Source of the DNA: Sphingomonas sanguinis NBRC 13937
Lineage (GTDB): Bacteria; Pseudomonadota; Alphaproteobacteria; Sphingomonadales; Sphingomonadaceae
Reading direction: 5' to 3'
NCBI RefSeq assembly: GCF_001591005.1
Contig: NZ_BCTY01000022.1
Coordinates: forward strand, 1 to 57,067
DNA length: 57,067 bases
Program-made: the position numbers and the translations under genes
Notes under the pieces: model-generated
Database searches by the model: none
The model's input: only the letters and a program-made list of their open reading frames with translations
Told to the model about the DNA's origin: nothing
Shown: in pieces, positions 41,966 through 49,472 of the stretch
Position numbering within the stretch: position 1 is the first letter of the stretch
Layout: each line of letters begins with the position of its first letter

Positions 41966-42230
41966 GGCCAAGCAATTTCCCATCCCAGTCCAGCGCACGG
42001 GGTTCCATCTCGAAATCTTCCCGCTCGATCGGCTTCAGCCACGGCATCGAGCCAGCAATGCCGGTCAGATCGATCGTTTTGCGCGGCGCCTGGACGGGCT
42101 CGAACACATAGCGCCCCTGTTCCTCGCGCAGGGTCATCTCCATCCCCTCGGCCAAGCCCAAGGCGGCAGGCAGGCGAAGCGCCAGTGAGTTGCCTGATCG
42201 GAAGACCTTTGCCTGATAATCCTTGCCCAT
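41958..42230 (-). CDS. vapB: VapB-type antitoxin, AbrB/MazE-like
   Basis: A 90-residue antitoxin. The N-terminal swapped-hairpin AbrB domain reads YQAKVFRSGNSLALRLPAAL with GLAEGMEMTLREEQGRYVFE. The C-terminal tail (PWLKPIEREDFEMEPRALDW) would thread into the VapC active site. GGAGG lies 6 nt before the ATG and directly abuts a GTATATAC box. Antitoxins of this kind repress their own promoter, and the two palindromes upstream are the likely sites. It overlaps vapC. Confidence 0.87.
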   Translation of the reverse strand: MGKDYQAKVFRSGNSLALRLPAALGLAEGMEMTLREEQGRYVFEPVQAPRKTIDLTGIAGSMPWLKPIEREDFEMEPRALDWDGKLLGRD

Positions 42231-42238
42231 GAAGCCTC

Positions 42239-42266
42239 CGTATATACGCGATGTATATACATCGCG
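42239..42266. promoter_or_regulatory. Double palindromic operator between vapB and the TrxR-like gene
   Basis: Two palindromes overlap by two bases: CGTATATACG (42239-42248) and a perfect 20-bp one at 42247-42266 whose half is CGCGATGTAT. Both contain GTATATAC (42240-42247 and 42253-42260), spaced 13 bp centre to centre. This is the expected VapBC autoregulatory operator and also lies 51 nt upstream of the divergent flavoprotein gene. Confidence 0.75.
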
Positions 42267-42316
42267 CGTTGGAAAACGCCAAGGAACGTTGCCGCGCCTC
42301 GCGCTTTGCCCTCGCC

Positions 42317-43225
42317 ATGGACGATTGTATCATCATCGGGGCGGGCCCTGCCGGGCTGACGGCTGCAATCTATCTCGCGCGCTATCACCTGCGTATCCAT
42401 ATGTTCGACAGCGGGTCGAGCCGGGCCGCGATGATCCCGTGTACGCATAATCATGCCGGTTTCCCGGAAGGGATCAGCGGCAAGGCCCTGTTGTCACGTA
42501 TGCACGATCAGGCGCGACGCTATGGCGCGCATTGCACGCCGCGCCGGGTCACGGCGATCCACCCCGAAAATGGCCATTTCCGCGTCGTCACCGATGAGGC
42601 CGAGTATCGCACCCGAACCGTCCTGCTCGCCACGGGTGTGGTCAATCATCGCCCCCGCAAGCTCCTGCCCGAGGTGCACGACCCGGCGCTGGAGCGCGGG
42701 CTGATCCGCTATTGCCCGGTCTGTGACGGCTATGAGGTCACCGACAAGCGGGTCGGCGTCATCGGCACCAGCGACCATGGCATGCGCGAGGCGCTGTTCC
42801 TGCGCGGCTTCACCCGCGACGTGACGCTGATCGCGCCCGATGCCGCGCACGACCTAGATCCCCAATGCGCCAAGGCTTTGGACGAGGCTGGTGTGGCGCG
42901 CATCGACGGTCCCTGCGGCGGATGGGCCATAGAAGGCGAGCAAATCGCGCTCGACACGGCGAACGGGCGGATGCGCTTCGACAGCGTCTATCCGGCGATG
43001 GGCTCGCGTATCCGGTCGGAATTGGCGGTATCGGCGGGCGCGAAGGCAGACCCGAGCGGCTGCCTGGAGGTCGACGACCACCAGCGGACATCGGTGCCCG
43101 GCCTGTTTGCGGCAGGAGATGTGGTGAAGGGGCTGGATCAGATCAGCCACGCCATGGGCGAGGCGGGGGTGGCGGCCACGACGATTCGCAACCTGCTGAA
43201 CGAGCAATCGCCGATCAGGCGATGA
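42317..43225 (+). CDS. NAD(P)/FAD-dependent oxidoreductase, thioredoxin reductase-like
   Basis: A 302-residue flavoprotein of the TrxB fold. The FAD motif is [20 protein letters not shown], the redox-active CxxC is Cys133/Cys136 in [13 protein letters not shown], the NADPH region is [19 protein letters not shown], and the second FAD motif is [20 protein letters not shown]. The NADPH motif lacks the usual GGGxxA, so cofactor use is unsure. It could reduce a thioredoxin-like or other thiol partner. The ATG at 42317 starts the Rossmann fold directly. It runs opposite to its surroundings inside the ribosomal cluster and overlaps the convergent rimM end by 11 nt, so it probably arrived with vapBC. 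Confidence 0.85.
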   Translation: MDDCIIIGAGPAGLTAAIYLARYHLRIHMFDSGSSRAAMIPCTHNHAGFPEGISGKALLSRMHDQARRYGAHCTPRRVTAIHPENGHFRVVTDEAEYRTRTVLLATGVVNHRPRKLLPEVHDPALERGLIRYCPVCDGYEVTDKRVGVIGTSDHGMREALFLRGFTRDVTLIAPDAAHDLDPQCAKALDEAGVARIDGPCGGWAIEGEQIALDTANGRMRFDSVYPAMGSRIRSELAVSAGAKADPSGCLEVDDHQRTSVPGLFAAGDVVKGLDQISHAMGEAGVAATTIRNLLNEQSPIRR

Positions 43226-43775
43226 AAGCGCGATCCACGATCAGGCGGTCCTGACTCCATTCCGGCACGGCCTGCGCGTTCATCGGCACCATGAAGCGAC
43301 GGCCATCGGGACGCTCGATCTCGAGCACGTCGCCAGCGCCGAAATTCTCGATCAGCGCGACATGGCCCAGTTCCTCACCATCACTGGCGATCGCGGACAG
43401 CCCGATAATGTCGGCATGATAATATTCGCCCTCCTCCAGCGGAGGCAGGGCGGAGCGAGGCACCGTCAGTTCCGTGCCGCGAAGCGCCTCCGCACCGTTG
43501 CGGTCGGTGACTTCGGCGAAGCGCGCGATGACGCCGTTCGAGCCATCGCGGGCCGACTTCAACGTCAGCGCGCCGCCATTAAACGAGCGATAGTCCGACA
43601 GGTCGTCGGCAAAAACCTTGAGCCGAACCTCGCCCGTAATGCCATGCGCGCCGATGATGACGGCCAGCGTGACGTGGGGCTCACCCGCTGGGTGATTCGC
43701 CGTCCCCTTTGGGGGCGTCGTTGCCGCCCTCGGCGGGGTCTGGCGCGGAGACGCCTTGATTAGTCGCGTCGTCAT
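43215..43775 (-). CDS. rimM: Ribosome maturation factor RimM
   Basis: A 186-residue 30S maturation factor binding S19. The conserved N-terminal barrel begins [20 protein letters not shown], with [20 protein letters not shown] and a PRC-barrel second half ([40 protein letters not shown]). The only in-frame ATG before the domain is at 43775, without a clear ribosome site, giving an unusual basic 33-residue extension. A well-placed ATG at 43821 with AGGAGAT upstream opens a different frame that stops at the edge of the domain. The true 5' end is therefore uncertain. The gene follows rpsP as usual but is cut off from trmD. Confidence 0.88.
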   Translation of the reverse strand: MTTRLIKASPRQTPPRAATTPPKGTANHPAGEPHVTLAVIIGAHGITGEVRLKVFADDLSDYRSFNGGALTLKSARDGSNGVIARFAEVTDRNGAEALRGTELTVPRSALPPLEEGEYYHADIIGLSAIASDGEELGHVALIENFGAGDVLEIERPDGRRFMVPMNAQAVPEWSQDRLIVDRAFIA

Positions 43776-43821
43776 GATCGTCGGGTGCGGTCCGGGGATC
43801 GGGTTCGGTTGGCGGGGTCAT
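43681..43821 (-). CDS. Possible small ORF preceding and overlapping rimM
   Basis: A 46-codon frame starting ATG at 43821 after TAGGAGATAAGCGC, the best ribosome site in this stretch. It encodes an acidic, Pro/Asp-rich peptide ([20 protein letters not shown], then [15 protein letters not shown]) with high third-position GC. It ends at 43681, just before the conserved RimM domain, one base out of frame with rimM. It could be a coupled leader peptide or the true RimM N-terminus separated by a frameshift. Confidence 0.35.
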   Translation of the reverse strand: MTPPTEPDPRTAPDDHDDATNQGVSAPDPAEGGNDAPKGDGESPSG

Positions 43822-43865
43822 GCGCTTATCTCCTAAAGCCATTGGCTTTGGAAACGCATGACCCC
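43814..43865 (-). promoter_or_regulatory. Nested RNA hairpin in the rpsP-rimM leader
   Basis: GGGGTCATGCG (43814-43824) and CGCATGACCCC (43855-43865) are perfect 11-bp inverted repeats. Inside them AAAGCC-ATT-GGCTTT (43835-43849) forms a second stem. On the leftward mRNA the outer stem contains the start codon at 43821, while the AGGAG lies between the stems. A tiny frame of eight residues (43833-43859, MRFQSQWL) ends in the TAG that leads into AGGAG. This looks like a translational control structure for rimM. Confidence 0.5.
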
Positions 43866-43927
43866 GTATCCGGTGCCTTGCCCTACCCCGATCGCGATCG
43901 ACCGAGGCAGCGCAAAGCCGAAAGCCA

Positions 43928-44314
43928 TTAAGCCTCGGCGGTCTCTTCGGCCGGAGCGTTGGCGGCTTCCTGAGCAGCCTTCAGCTTCTCGGCACGCTCT
44001 TCAGCGCGCTCGGTGGCCTTTTCGCCGGGCTTCGCCTTGTTCGGGTTGTTGCGAGCGGCGCGCTCACGAACGCCGGCGGCGTCCAGGAAGCGGGCAACGC
44101 GGTCGGTCGGCTGCGCGCCATTGGCCAGCCAGTGCTTCGCGCGCTCGGCGTCGAGCTGCACGCGCTGGTCGTTGTCCTTGGCGAGGAGCGGGTTGTAGTT
44201 ACCGATCTTCTCGATGAACTTGCCGTCGCGCGGCGCACGGGCATCGGCCACCACGATGCGATAGTAAGGGCGCTTCTTCGAGCCACCACGCGACAGACGA
44301 ATGCTGAGAGCCAT
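43928..44314 (-). CDS. rpsP: 30S ribosomal protein S16
   Basis: A 128-residue S16: [40 protein letters not shown] and [16 protein letters not shown] form the conserved part. The tail after residue about 85 is an Ala/Glu/Lys-rich extension absent from the roughly 82-residue Escherichia protein and common in sphingomonads. It lies 57 nt after ffh, as in the standard ffh-rpsP-rimM-trmD-rplS order. Confidence 0.97.
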   Translation of the reverse strand: MALSIRLSRGGSKKRPYYRIVVADARAPRDGKFIEKIGNYNPLLAKDNDQRVQLDAERAKHWLANGAQPTDRVARFLDAAGVRERAARNNPNKAKPGEKATERAEERAEKLKAAQEAANAPAEETAEA

Positions 44315-44371
44315 ATTTCAGTCCTTGAGTTAAAACGTTCAAATCCACCGGCATTCCGTCCGGCGCGGGGG

Positions 44372-45892
44372 TTATTTCTTCTTCAGGAGATTCTCGAAGC
44401 CGGGGGGCAGCTTGGGCATGCCGTCGGGCAGCTTGCCGCCGCCCATGCCACCCATGCCGCCACCGGGCAGGCCGTTGCTGCCCGCCTTGTTGAGCATGTC
44501 GCCCATCTGCGGACCGCCCAGCGCATTGCCCAGACCGCCAAGGCCGCCCTTGCCGAGCATGGCCATCATGCCCTTGATGCCGCCCATCTTCTTGATCTTC
44601 TTCATCGCCGTGGACATTTCCTGATGCATCTTCAGGAGCTTGTTCACGTCCTGCACCGTGGTGCCGGAACCCTTGGCGATGCGGATCTTGCGCTTGGCGT
44701 TGACCAGCTCGGGCTTGGTGCGCTCCTTGGGCGTCATCGAGGTGATGATCGCATCCATGCGGAGCAGGATCTTGTCGCCACCGGCATCATTGAGCGCGCT
44801 CTGCGCCTTCTTCATGCCCGGCATCATGCCCGCCAGCGCACCCAGCCCGCCCATGCGGCGCATCTGGGCCAGCTGACCGCGCAGGTCGTTCAGGTCGAAC
44901 TGCCCCTTGGCCATCTTCATGGCCATGCGCTCGGCATCTTCCTGCTGGATCGTCTCGGCGGCGCGCTCGACCAGCGACACGACGTCGCCCATGCCGAGGA
45001 TGCGGCCCGCGACGCGTTCCGGGTGGAAGGCCTCCAGCGCGTCCATCTTTTCGCCGACACCGGCGAACTTGATGGGCTTGCCGGTGACGGCGCGCATCGA
45101 CAGCGCCGCACCACCGCGCGCATCGCCGTCCATACGGGTCAGCACGACGCCGGTCAGCGGCACCTGCTCGGAGAAGCTGGTCGCGACGTTCACCGCGTCC
45201 TGGCCGGTCAGCGAGTCGACGACGAGCAGGATTTCCTGCGGCTGGGCGATCTCCGCCACCGCCTTCATCTCGTCCATCAACGCCTGGTCGACGTGCAGAC
45301 GACCGGCGGTGTCGAGCATCAGGACGTCATAGCCCTGCAGCTTGGCGGCCTGGAGCGCGCGACGCGCGATCTCGACCGGCTGCTGGCCCGCGATGATCGG
45401 CAGGGTCGATACCTCGACCTGCGTGCCCAGCGTCGCCAGCTGCTCCTGCGCGGCGGGGCGATTGACGTCGAGCGACGCCATCAGCACCTTCTTGCGCTCA
45501 CGGCCCATCGCACCGCTCGACAGGCGGCGGGCGATCTTGGCGGTGGTCGTGGTCTTGCCCGAGCCCTGGAGGCCGACCATCATCACGACGGCGGGCGGCG
45601 TGACGTCGAGCAGCAGCTCGCTGGCATCGGCACCCAGCATCGCGACCAGCGCGTCATGGACGATCTTGACGACCTGCTGGCCCGGGGTGATCGAACGCAG
45701 GACGTTCTGGCCGATCGCCTGTTCGGTAACCTTGTCGACGAAGTCGCGCGCGACGGGCAGCGCGACATCGGCTTCCAGCAATGCCACGCGCACTTCGCGC
45801 ATGGCGGTACGGACATCCGCCTCGGTCAGCGCGCCACGGCCGCGAAGGCGGTCGAATACGCCGCCAAGCCGATCGCTCAAGCTGTCGAACAT
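44372..45892 (-). CDS. ffh: Signal recognition particle protein Ffh
   Basis: A 506-residue SRP54 GTPase that delivers nascent membrane proteins to FtsY. The N domain begins MFDSLSDRLGGVFDRLRG. The G domain has MMVGLQGSGKTTTTAKIARR, DVNRPAAQEQL, VLMLDTAGRLHVDQALMDEM and VLTRMDGDARGGAAL. The methionine-rich M domain has MKKIKKMGGIKGMMAMLGKG and a Gly/Met-rich end typical of the group. Its receptor gene ftsY is about 3.6 kb away on the other strand. Confidence 0.97.
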   Translation of the reverse strand: MFDSLSDRLGGVFDRLRGRGALTEADVRTAMREVRVALLEADVALPVARDFVDKVTEQAIGQNVLRSITPGQQVVKIVHDALVAMLGADASELLLDVTPPAVVMMVGLQGSGKTTTTAKIARRLSSGAMGRERKKVLMASLDVNRPAAQEQLATLGTQVEVSTLPIIAGQQPVEIARRALQAAKLQGYDVLMLDTAGRLHVDQALMDEMKAVAEIAQPQEILLVVDSLTGQDAVNVATSFSEQVPLTGVVLTRMDGDARGGAALSMRAVTGKPIKFAGVGEKMDALEAFHPERVAGRILGMGDVVSLVERAAETIQQEDAERMAMKMAKGQFDLNDLRGQLAQMRRMGGLGALAGMMPGMKKAQSALNDAGGDKILLRMDAIITSMTPKERTKPELVNAKRKIRIAKGSGTTVQDVNKLLKMHQEMSTAMKKIKKMGGIKGMMAMLGKGGLGGLGNALGGPQMGDMLNKAGSNGLPGGGMGGMGGGKLPDGMPKLPPGFENLLKKK

Positions 45893-46106
45893 CGCCTCAC
45901 CTCGTCAAACCCGAACCGGAAGCTCCGGCCCAAAAACTCGTGTCGTACCGCCAAACGCAAAAGCGCCGGCGGGCGAAACCTCGCCGGCCAGCGTGCACCC
46001 TTGGGCGCTTCACCTTCACATTCCGAAACGGAACTTGGGCGGGCTCTTAGGGGAAAACGCGGATGGACGCAAGCAGAACGCGGCCCGGCGCGGCGTTAAC
46101 TTTTTG

Positions 46107-46112
46107 TATACT
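46107..46112 (+). promoter_or_regulatory. -10-like element upstream of the GGDEF-EAL gene
   Basis: TATACT lies 22 nt before the chosen ATG at 46135, in AT-rich sequence (TTAACTTTTTG before it). No good -35 hexamer is visible. Its position argues against the longer in-frame start at 46063. The rest of the 242-bp gap after ffh shows nothing else clear. Confidence 0.4.
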
Positions 46113-46134
46113 CCCGGCATGCGACCGATCGGTC

Positions 46135-47679
46135 ATGCCCGGCACGCCCCAGACCGCGTCCAACTCGCCTGCGTCCGCTCGCCTTTTTGGCGTCGCGGCG
46201 GCGGTGGGCACCTTGTTGCTGGCCGCCGCGATCCTTTTGATCGAGCTAGGCTTCGATCTGCCTGCCAAGATCGTGTTGTTCGCCACCGCGACCGCCTCGA
46301 CTATCGTCTATTGGCGACTGCCCGCGCTGCGCATCTCCGGCACGCCGGAGCCCGAGCAGCGCGATCCGCTGACCGGCCTATCCAACCGTCGCCATTTCCA
46401 CGAAGCGGGCCAGGCGATGATCGACAATGGACATCGGCGCCAGCGCGGTATCGCGCTGCTGCTGGTCGATATCGACCGGTTCCGCGCCATTGCCGGATCG
46501 TTCGGCCATGAGGCGGGCGACACGCTGCTCCAGCATGTCGCCAAGACCATTCGCGGCGAAGCCCCGTCCGAAGCGATCGTGGCGCGCTTCGAGGGCGATT
46601 GCTTCGGTTGCCTCCTGCCCTTCGATCCGCGCGGGCGTGACCGCATCGAGCGGCTGGCCGACCGGCTGGCGATCCGGCTGGGTCAGCCCATCCGCCTGGC
46701 CGACCAGGATTTCTCGCCCCGCGCCACCATCGCACTGACCCGGATCGACGACGGGTCGGCGACGATCGATCAGCTGGTTCGCCAGGCCGACCTGGCCCTG
46801 ATCGCCGCCAAGACGCGCGGCGACGGCCGTCCGCTGTCGTTCACGCCCGCGCTCGAAGAGGCTATGGCCGAGCGTAACGCGATCATCACCGACCTGCGCG
46901 CCGCCCTGACACAGGGCGATATCCGCCCTCGGTTCGAGGCCCAGATCGATCTGGGCACCGGCCGACTGACCGGTTTCGAGGTGTCGGGCCACTGGGACCA
47001 CCCGACGCTGGGCGCGATGGCGGCCGACCGCTTCCTGCCGATCGCCGAGGCCTGCGGCCTGTCGGGCGAGGTCTCGCTGTCGCTGATGCGACAGGCGATG
47101 GCGGCGGCGCGCGACTGGGACCCGTCGATCACCCTGTCCGTGCCCCTCGCCGCCTCGCAATTCCAGGACGCCTGGCTCGCGCAAAAGGTCATCAAGACGC
47201 TGACCGAATGCGGCTTCCCGGCGCATCGGCTGGAAATCGAGATCACCGAGAATGCGCTGTTCGCCAATCTGGCGCTGGCCCAGTCGATCGTCGTCAGCCT
47301 GAAGAATCAGGGGATCGGCCTGGCACTCGACGATTTCGGCAGCGGCTATTCCAGCCTGGCCCATTTGCGCGCGCTGCCCTTCGACCGGGTGCGGATCGAC
47401 CCGACCTTCATCCACTCGATGGCCGCCGATCCCGATTGCGGCGCGATCGTCGCCGCAATCGTCCAGTTGGGCGACAGCCTGCACCTGCCGATCGCCGCCA
47501 AGGGCGTGGACGATGCCCAGATCGATGCCCGGCTGCGCGATATCGGCTGCTCGCACGGCCAGGGACCGTTCTACGGCCCCACGCTCGACCTGGGTCAGGT
47601 GCGTCAGTTGCTGGCCGAGAAGCGCCTGCTGGTGGGGGCCAAGGCGACCACGATCACCAGCCCGCGTCTGGCCGTTTGA
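46135..47679 (+). CDS. Membrane GGDEF-EAL domain protein with both active sites degenerate
   Basis: A 514-residue protein with one or two N-terminal membrane helices (LFGVAAAVGTLLLAAAILLI). The GGDEF domain (RDPLTGLSNRRHFHEAGQAM, LLLVDIDRFRAIAGSFGHEA) has a signature replaced by FEGDCFGCLL. The EAL domain has its motif read GFEVSGHW. The catalytic Asn is lost (SVPLAASQ), the Lys is Arg (VRIDPTF) and the AEGVE loop reads AKGVDD, though LALDDFGSGYSSLAHL and EIEITENALF are kept. Both enzymatic activities are probably absent, so a c-di-GMP receptor or scaffold role is more likely. It converges on the DUF924 gene, overlapping 26 nt. Confidence 0.85.
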   Translation: MPGTPQTASNSPASARLFGVAAAVGTLLLAAAILLIELGFDLPAKIVLFATATASTIVYWRLPALRISGTPEPEQRDPLTGLSNRRHFHEAGQAMIDNGHRRQRGIALLLVDIDRFRAIAGSFGHEAGDTLLQHVAKTIRGEAPSEAIVARFEGDCFGCLLPFDPRGRDRIERLADRLAIRLGQPIRLADQDFSPRATIALTRIDDGSATIDQLVRQADLALIAAKTRGDGRPLSFTPALEEAMAERNAIITDLRAALTQGDIRPRFEAQIDLGTGRLTGFEVSGHWDHPTLGAMAADRFLPIAEACGLSGEVSLSLMRQAMAAARDWDPSITLSVPLAASQFQDAWLAQKVIKTLTECGFPAHRLEIEITENALFANLALAQSIVVSLKNQGIGLALDDFGSGYSSLAHLRALPFDRVRIDPTFIHSMAADPDCGAIVAAIVQLGDSLHLPIAAKGVDDAQIDARLRDIGCSHGQGPFYGPTLDLGQVRQLLAEKRLLVGAKATTITSPRLAV

Positions 47680-48229
47680 GATAGTCGCGCTCGGCGTCGG
47701 TCGATGCCCGACCCAGCACGGCATTCCGGCTGGGATAACGTCCATATTGCCGGATGACGTCCCGATGATCGCGCGCGAAGCTCAGATTGTCCTCCCGGCC
47801 CAGCTCGGCGAACTTGGCGACGCTCAGGTCCTGCATCGCGCGCGATTCGGCGTGCATCAACGGCATGTAGACAAAGGCCAGCCGGTCGGGCGGATAGCGA
47901 TCCTCCCACCCGGCATCGATCGCGCCCAGACACAGCTCCAGCGCGAGCGGATCGGCGGCATAGGCCTGTGCGCTATTCCGGTGCAGGTTGCGCGAAAACT
48001 GGTCGAGCAGCAGGATTGCCGTCAACAGCGTGTCAGGATCGTCGCGCCACCCGATCGCCTCGGTCGCCAGCACCTGATCGCGCAGGGCGCCGAACCGATC
48101 CGCGATTTCCTGGTCGAGCGCTTCGTCCTTCGCAAAATGCTGGTCGGGTGCCAATCCGAACCAGAAGTCCAGCACGGTCTGCGCGTGCGCGTGGACTTGT
48201 GCCTCATCCATCCCTAGATCGGCGATCAT
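47654..48229 (-). CDS. DUF924 family protein
   Basis: A 191-residue helical protein: AHAQTVLDFWFGLAPDQHFA, LLTAILLLDQFSRNLHRNSA, RLAFVYMPLMHAESRAMQDL and a C-terminal GRYPSRNAVLGRASTDAERD. These are the hallmarks of DUF924 (TPR-like fold, function unknown). The ATG at 48229 has AGGGAGGG upstream and shares CATG with the start codon of the divergent mtaB; 48211 (MDEAQVH) is an alternative. The long open frame upstream is antisense of mtaB. Confidence 0.85.
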   Translation of the reverse strand: MIADLGMDEAQVHAHAQTVLDFWFGLAPDQHFAKDEALDQEIADRFGALRDQVLATEAIGWRDDPDTLLTAILLLDQFSRNLHRNSAQAYAADPLALELCLGAIDAGWEDRYPPDRLAFVYMPLMHAESRAMQDLSVAKFAELGREDNLSFARDHRDVIRQYGRYPSRNAVLGRASTDAERDYLKRPDAGW

Positions 48230-49472
48230 GTCGTCCCTCCCTGGCCCCGAGATCATCAGTCTGGGCTGTCGCCTCAACATCGCCGAAAGCGAAACGATCC
48301 GCGCGCTCGCCGCGGACCGGGCGGACATGGTCGTCATCAACAGCTGCGCCGTCACCAACGAAGCCGTCAAGCAGACCCGCGCCGCGATCCGCCGCGCGGC
48401 CAAGGCGCGCCCCGACGCCCAGATCGTCGTGACCGGTTGCGCGGCACAGATCGACCCGGCCAGCTTCGCCGCCATGCCCGAGGTCGCGCGCGTGCTGGGC
48501 AATGCCGACAAGCTGCGCCCCGAAAGCTGGACCTCGACCGAGCCGATGCTGGTCACCGACCTGTCGCGCATAGTGGAGACAACGCCACACCTCGCCGCCG
48601 CCTTTGCGGGCCATGCGCGGGCCTTTGTCGAGGTGCAGAATGGCTGCGACCATAGCTGCACCTTCTGCATCATCCCGACCGGACGCGGCCCCAGCCGATC
48701 GGTGCCCGCCGGGTTGGTGATCGACCGCATTACCCGCGCGGTCGAACTGGGGCACCGGGAAGTGGTGCTGACCGGCGTCGACCTGACCAGCTATGGCCAT
48801 GACCTGCCCGGCGCGCCCAGCCTGGGCCAGCTGGTCGAGCGTATCCTGACCCATGTCCCCGCCCTCCCCCGCCTGCGGCTATCGTCGCTGGACTCGATCG
48901 AGATCGACAACCGGCTGTTCGAGCTGGTGACCGGCGAAGCGCGGGTAATGCCGCACCTTCATCTCTCGCTCCAGGCGGGCAACGACCTGATCCTGAAGCG
49001 GATGAAGCGCCGCCACAGCCGCGCGCAATCGGTCGCCATCGTCGAGCGGCTGCTGGCCGCGCGGCCCGAGATCGCGATCGGCGCCGACCTGATCGCGGGC
49101 TTCCCGACCGAGGACGATGCGATGGCGGCCGACACACTGGCGTTGATCGACGACGCCCATATCGTCCATGCGCATATCTTTCCTTATTCGGCGCGCGACG
49201 GCACTCCCGCCGCGCGGATGCCGCAGGTGCCCCATCCCCTCCGCCGCGAACGGGCTGCGGCCTTGCGCGACGCCGCCGCGCGTCGTCGCCGTGACTGGCT
49301 GGCGGCGCAGGTCGGGCAACTCCGCAACGTGCTGGTCGAGCGGCCGGGCACGCGCGGCCATGCGCCCGACTTCGCCGATATTCATTTTACCCCCACCGCC
49401 GAACCCGGCAGCATCGCCCGCGTTCGGGTTACGGCGGCGACCGAAACCCATCTGATCGGACAATTGGCATGA
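48228..49472 (+). CDS. mtaB: tRNA t6A37 methylthiotransferase MtaB-like
   Basis: A 414-residue radical-SAM enzyme that adds a methylthio group to t6A37 of tRNA. The N-terminal UPF0004 domain carries three cluster cysteines (Cys14 in SLGCRLNIAESE, Cys40 in VINSCAVTN, Cys71 in VTGCAAQ). The radical-SAM cluster is Cys140/144/147 in NGCDHSCTFCIIPTGRGPSR, followed by VVLTGVDLTSYG and LHLSLQAGNDLILKRMKRRH. A TRAM-like C-terminus closes it. The LNxAESE start is typical of MtaB rather than MiaB or RimO. It overlaps ftsY by 4 nt. Confidence 0.92.
   Translation: MSSLPGPEIISLGCRLNIAESETIRALAADRADMVVINSCAVTNEAVKQTRAAIRRAAKARPDAQIVVTGCAAQIDPASFAAMPEVARVLGNADKLRPESWTSTEPMLVTDLSRIVETTPHLAAAFAGHARAFVEVQNGCDHSCTFCIIPTGRGPSRSVPAGLVIDRITRAVELGHREVVLTGVDLTSYGHDLPGAPSLGQLVERILTHVPALPRLRLSSLDSIEIDNRLFELVTGEARVMPHLHLSLQAGNDLILKRMKRRHSRAQSVAIVERLLAARPEIAIGADLIAGFPTEDDAMAADTLALIDDAHIVHAHIFPYSARDGTPAARMPQVPHPLRRERAAALRDAAARRRRDWLAAQVGQLRNVLVERPGTRGHAPDFADIHFTPTAEPGSIARVRVTAATETHLIGQLA

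Noticed and set aside
44132..46099. A 655-codon open frame antisense to ffh
   Set aside because: Shadow of ffh; no motif, and ffh is unambiguous.
47654..48730. A long 358-codon version of the DUF924 protein
   Set aside because: The first 167 codons are antisense of mtaB; the ATG at 48229 has a good ribosome site and begins the domain.
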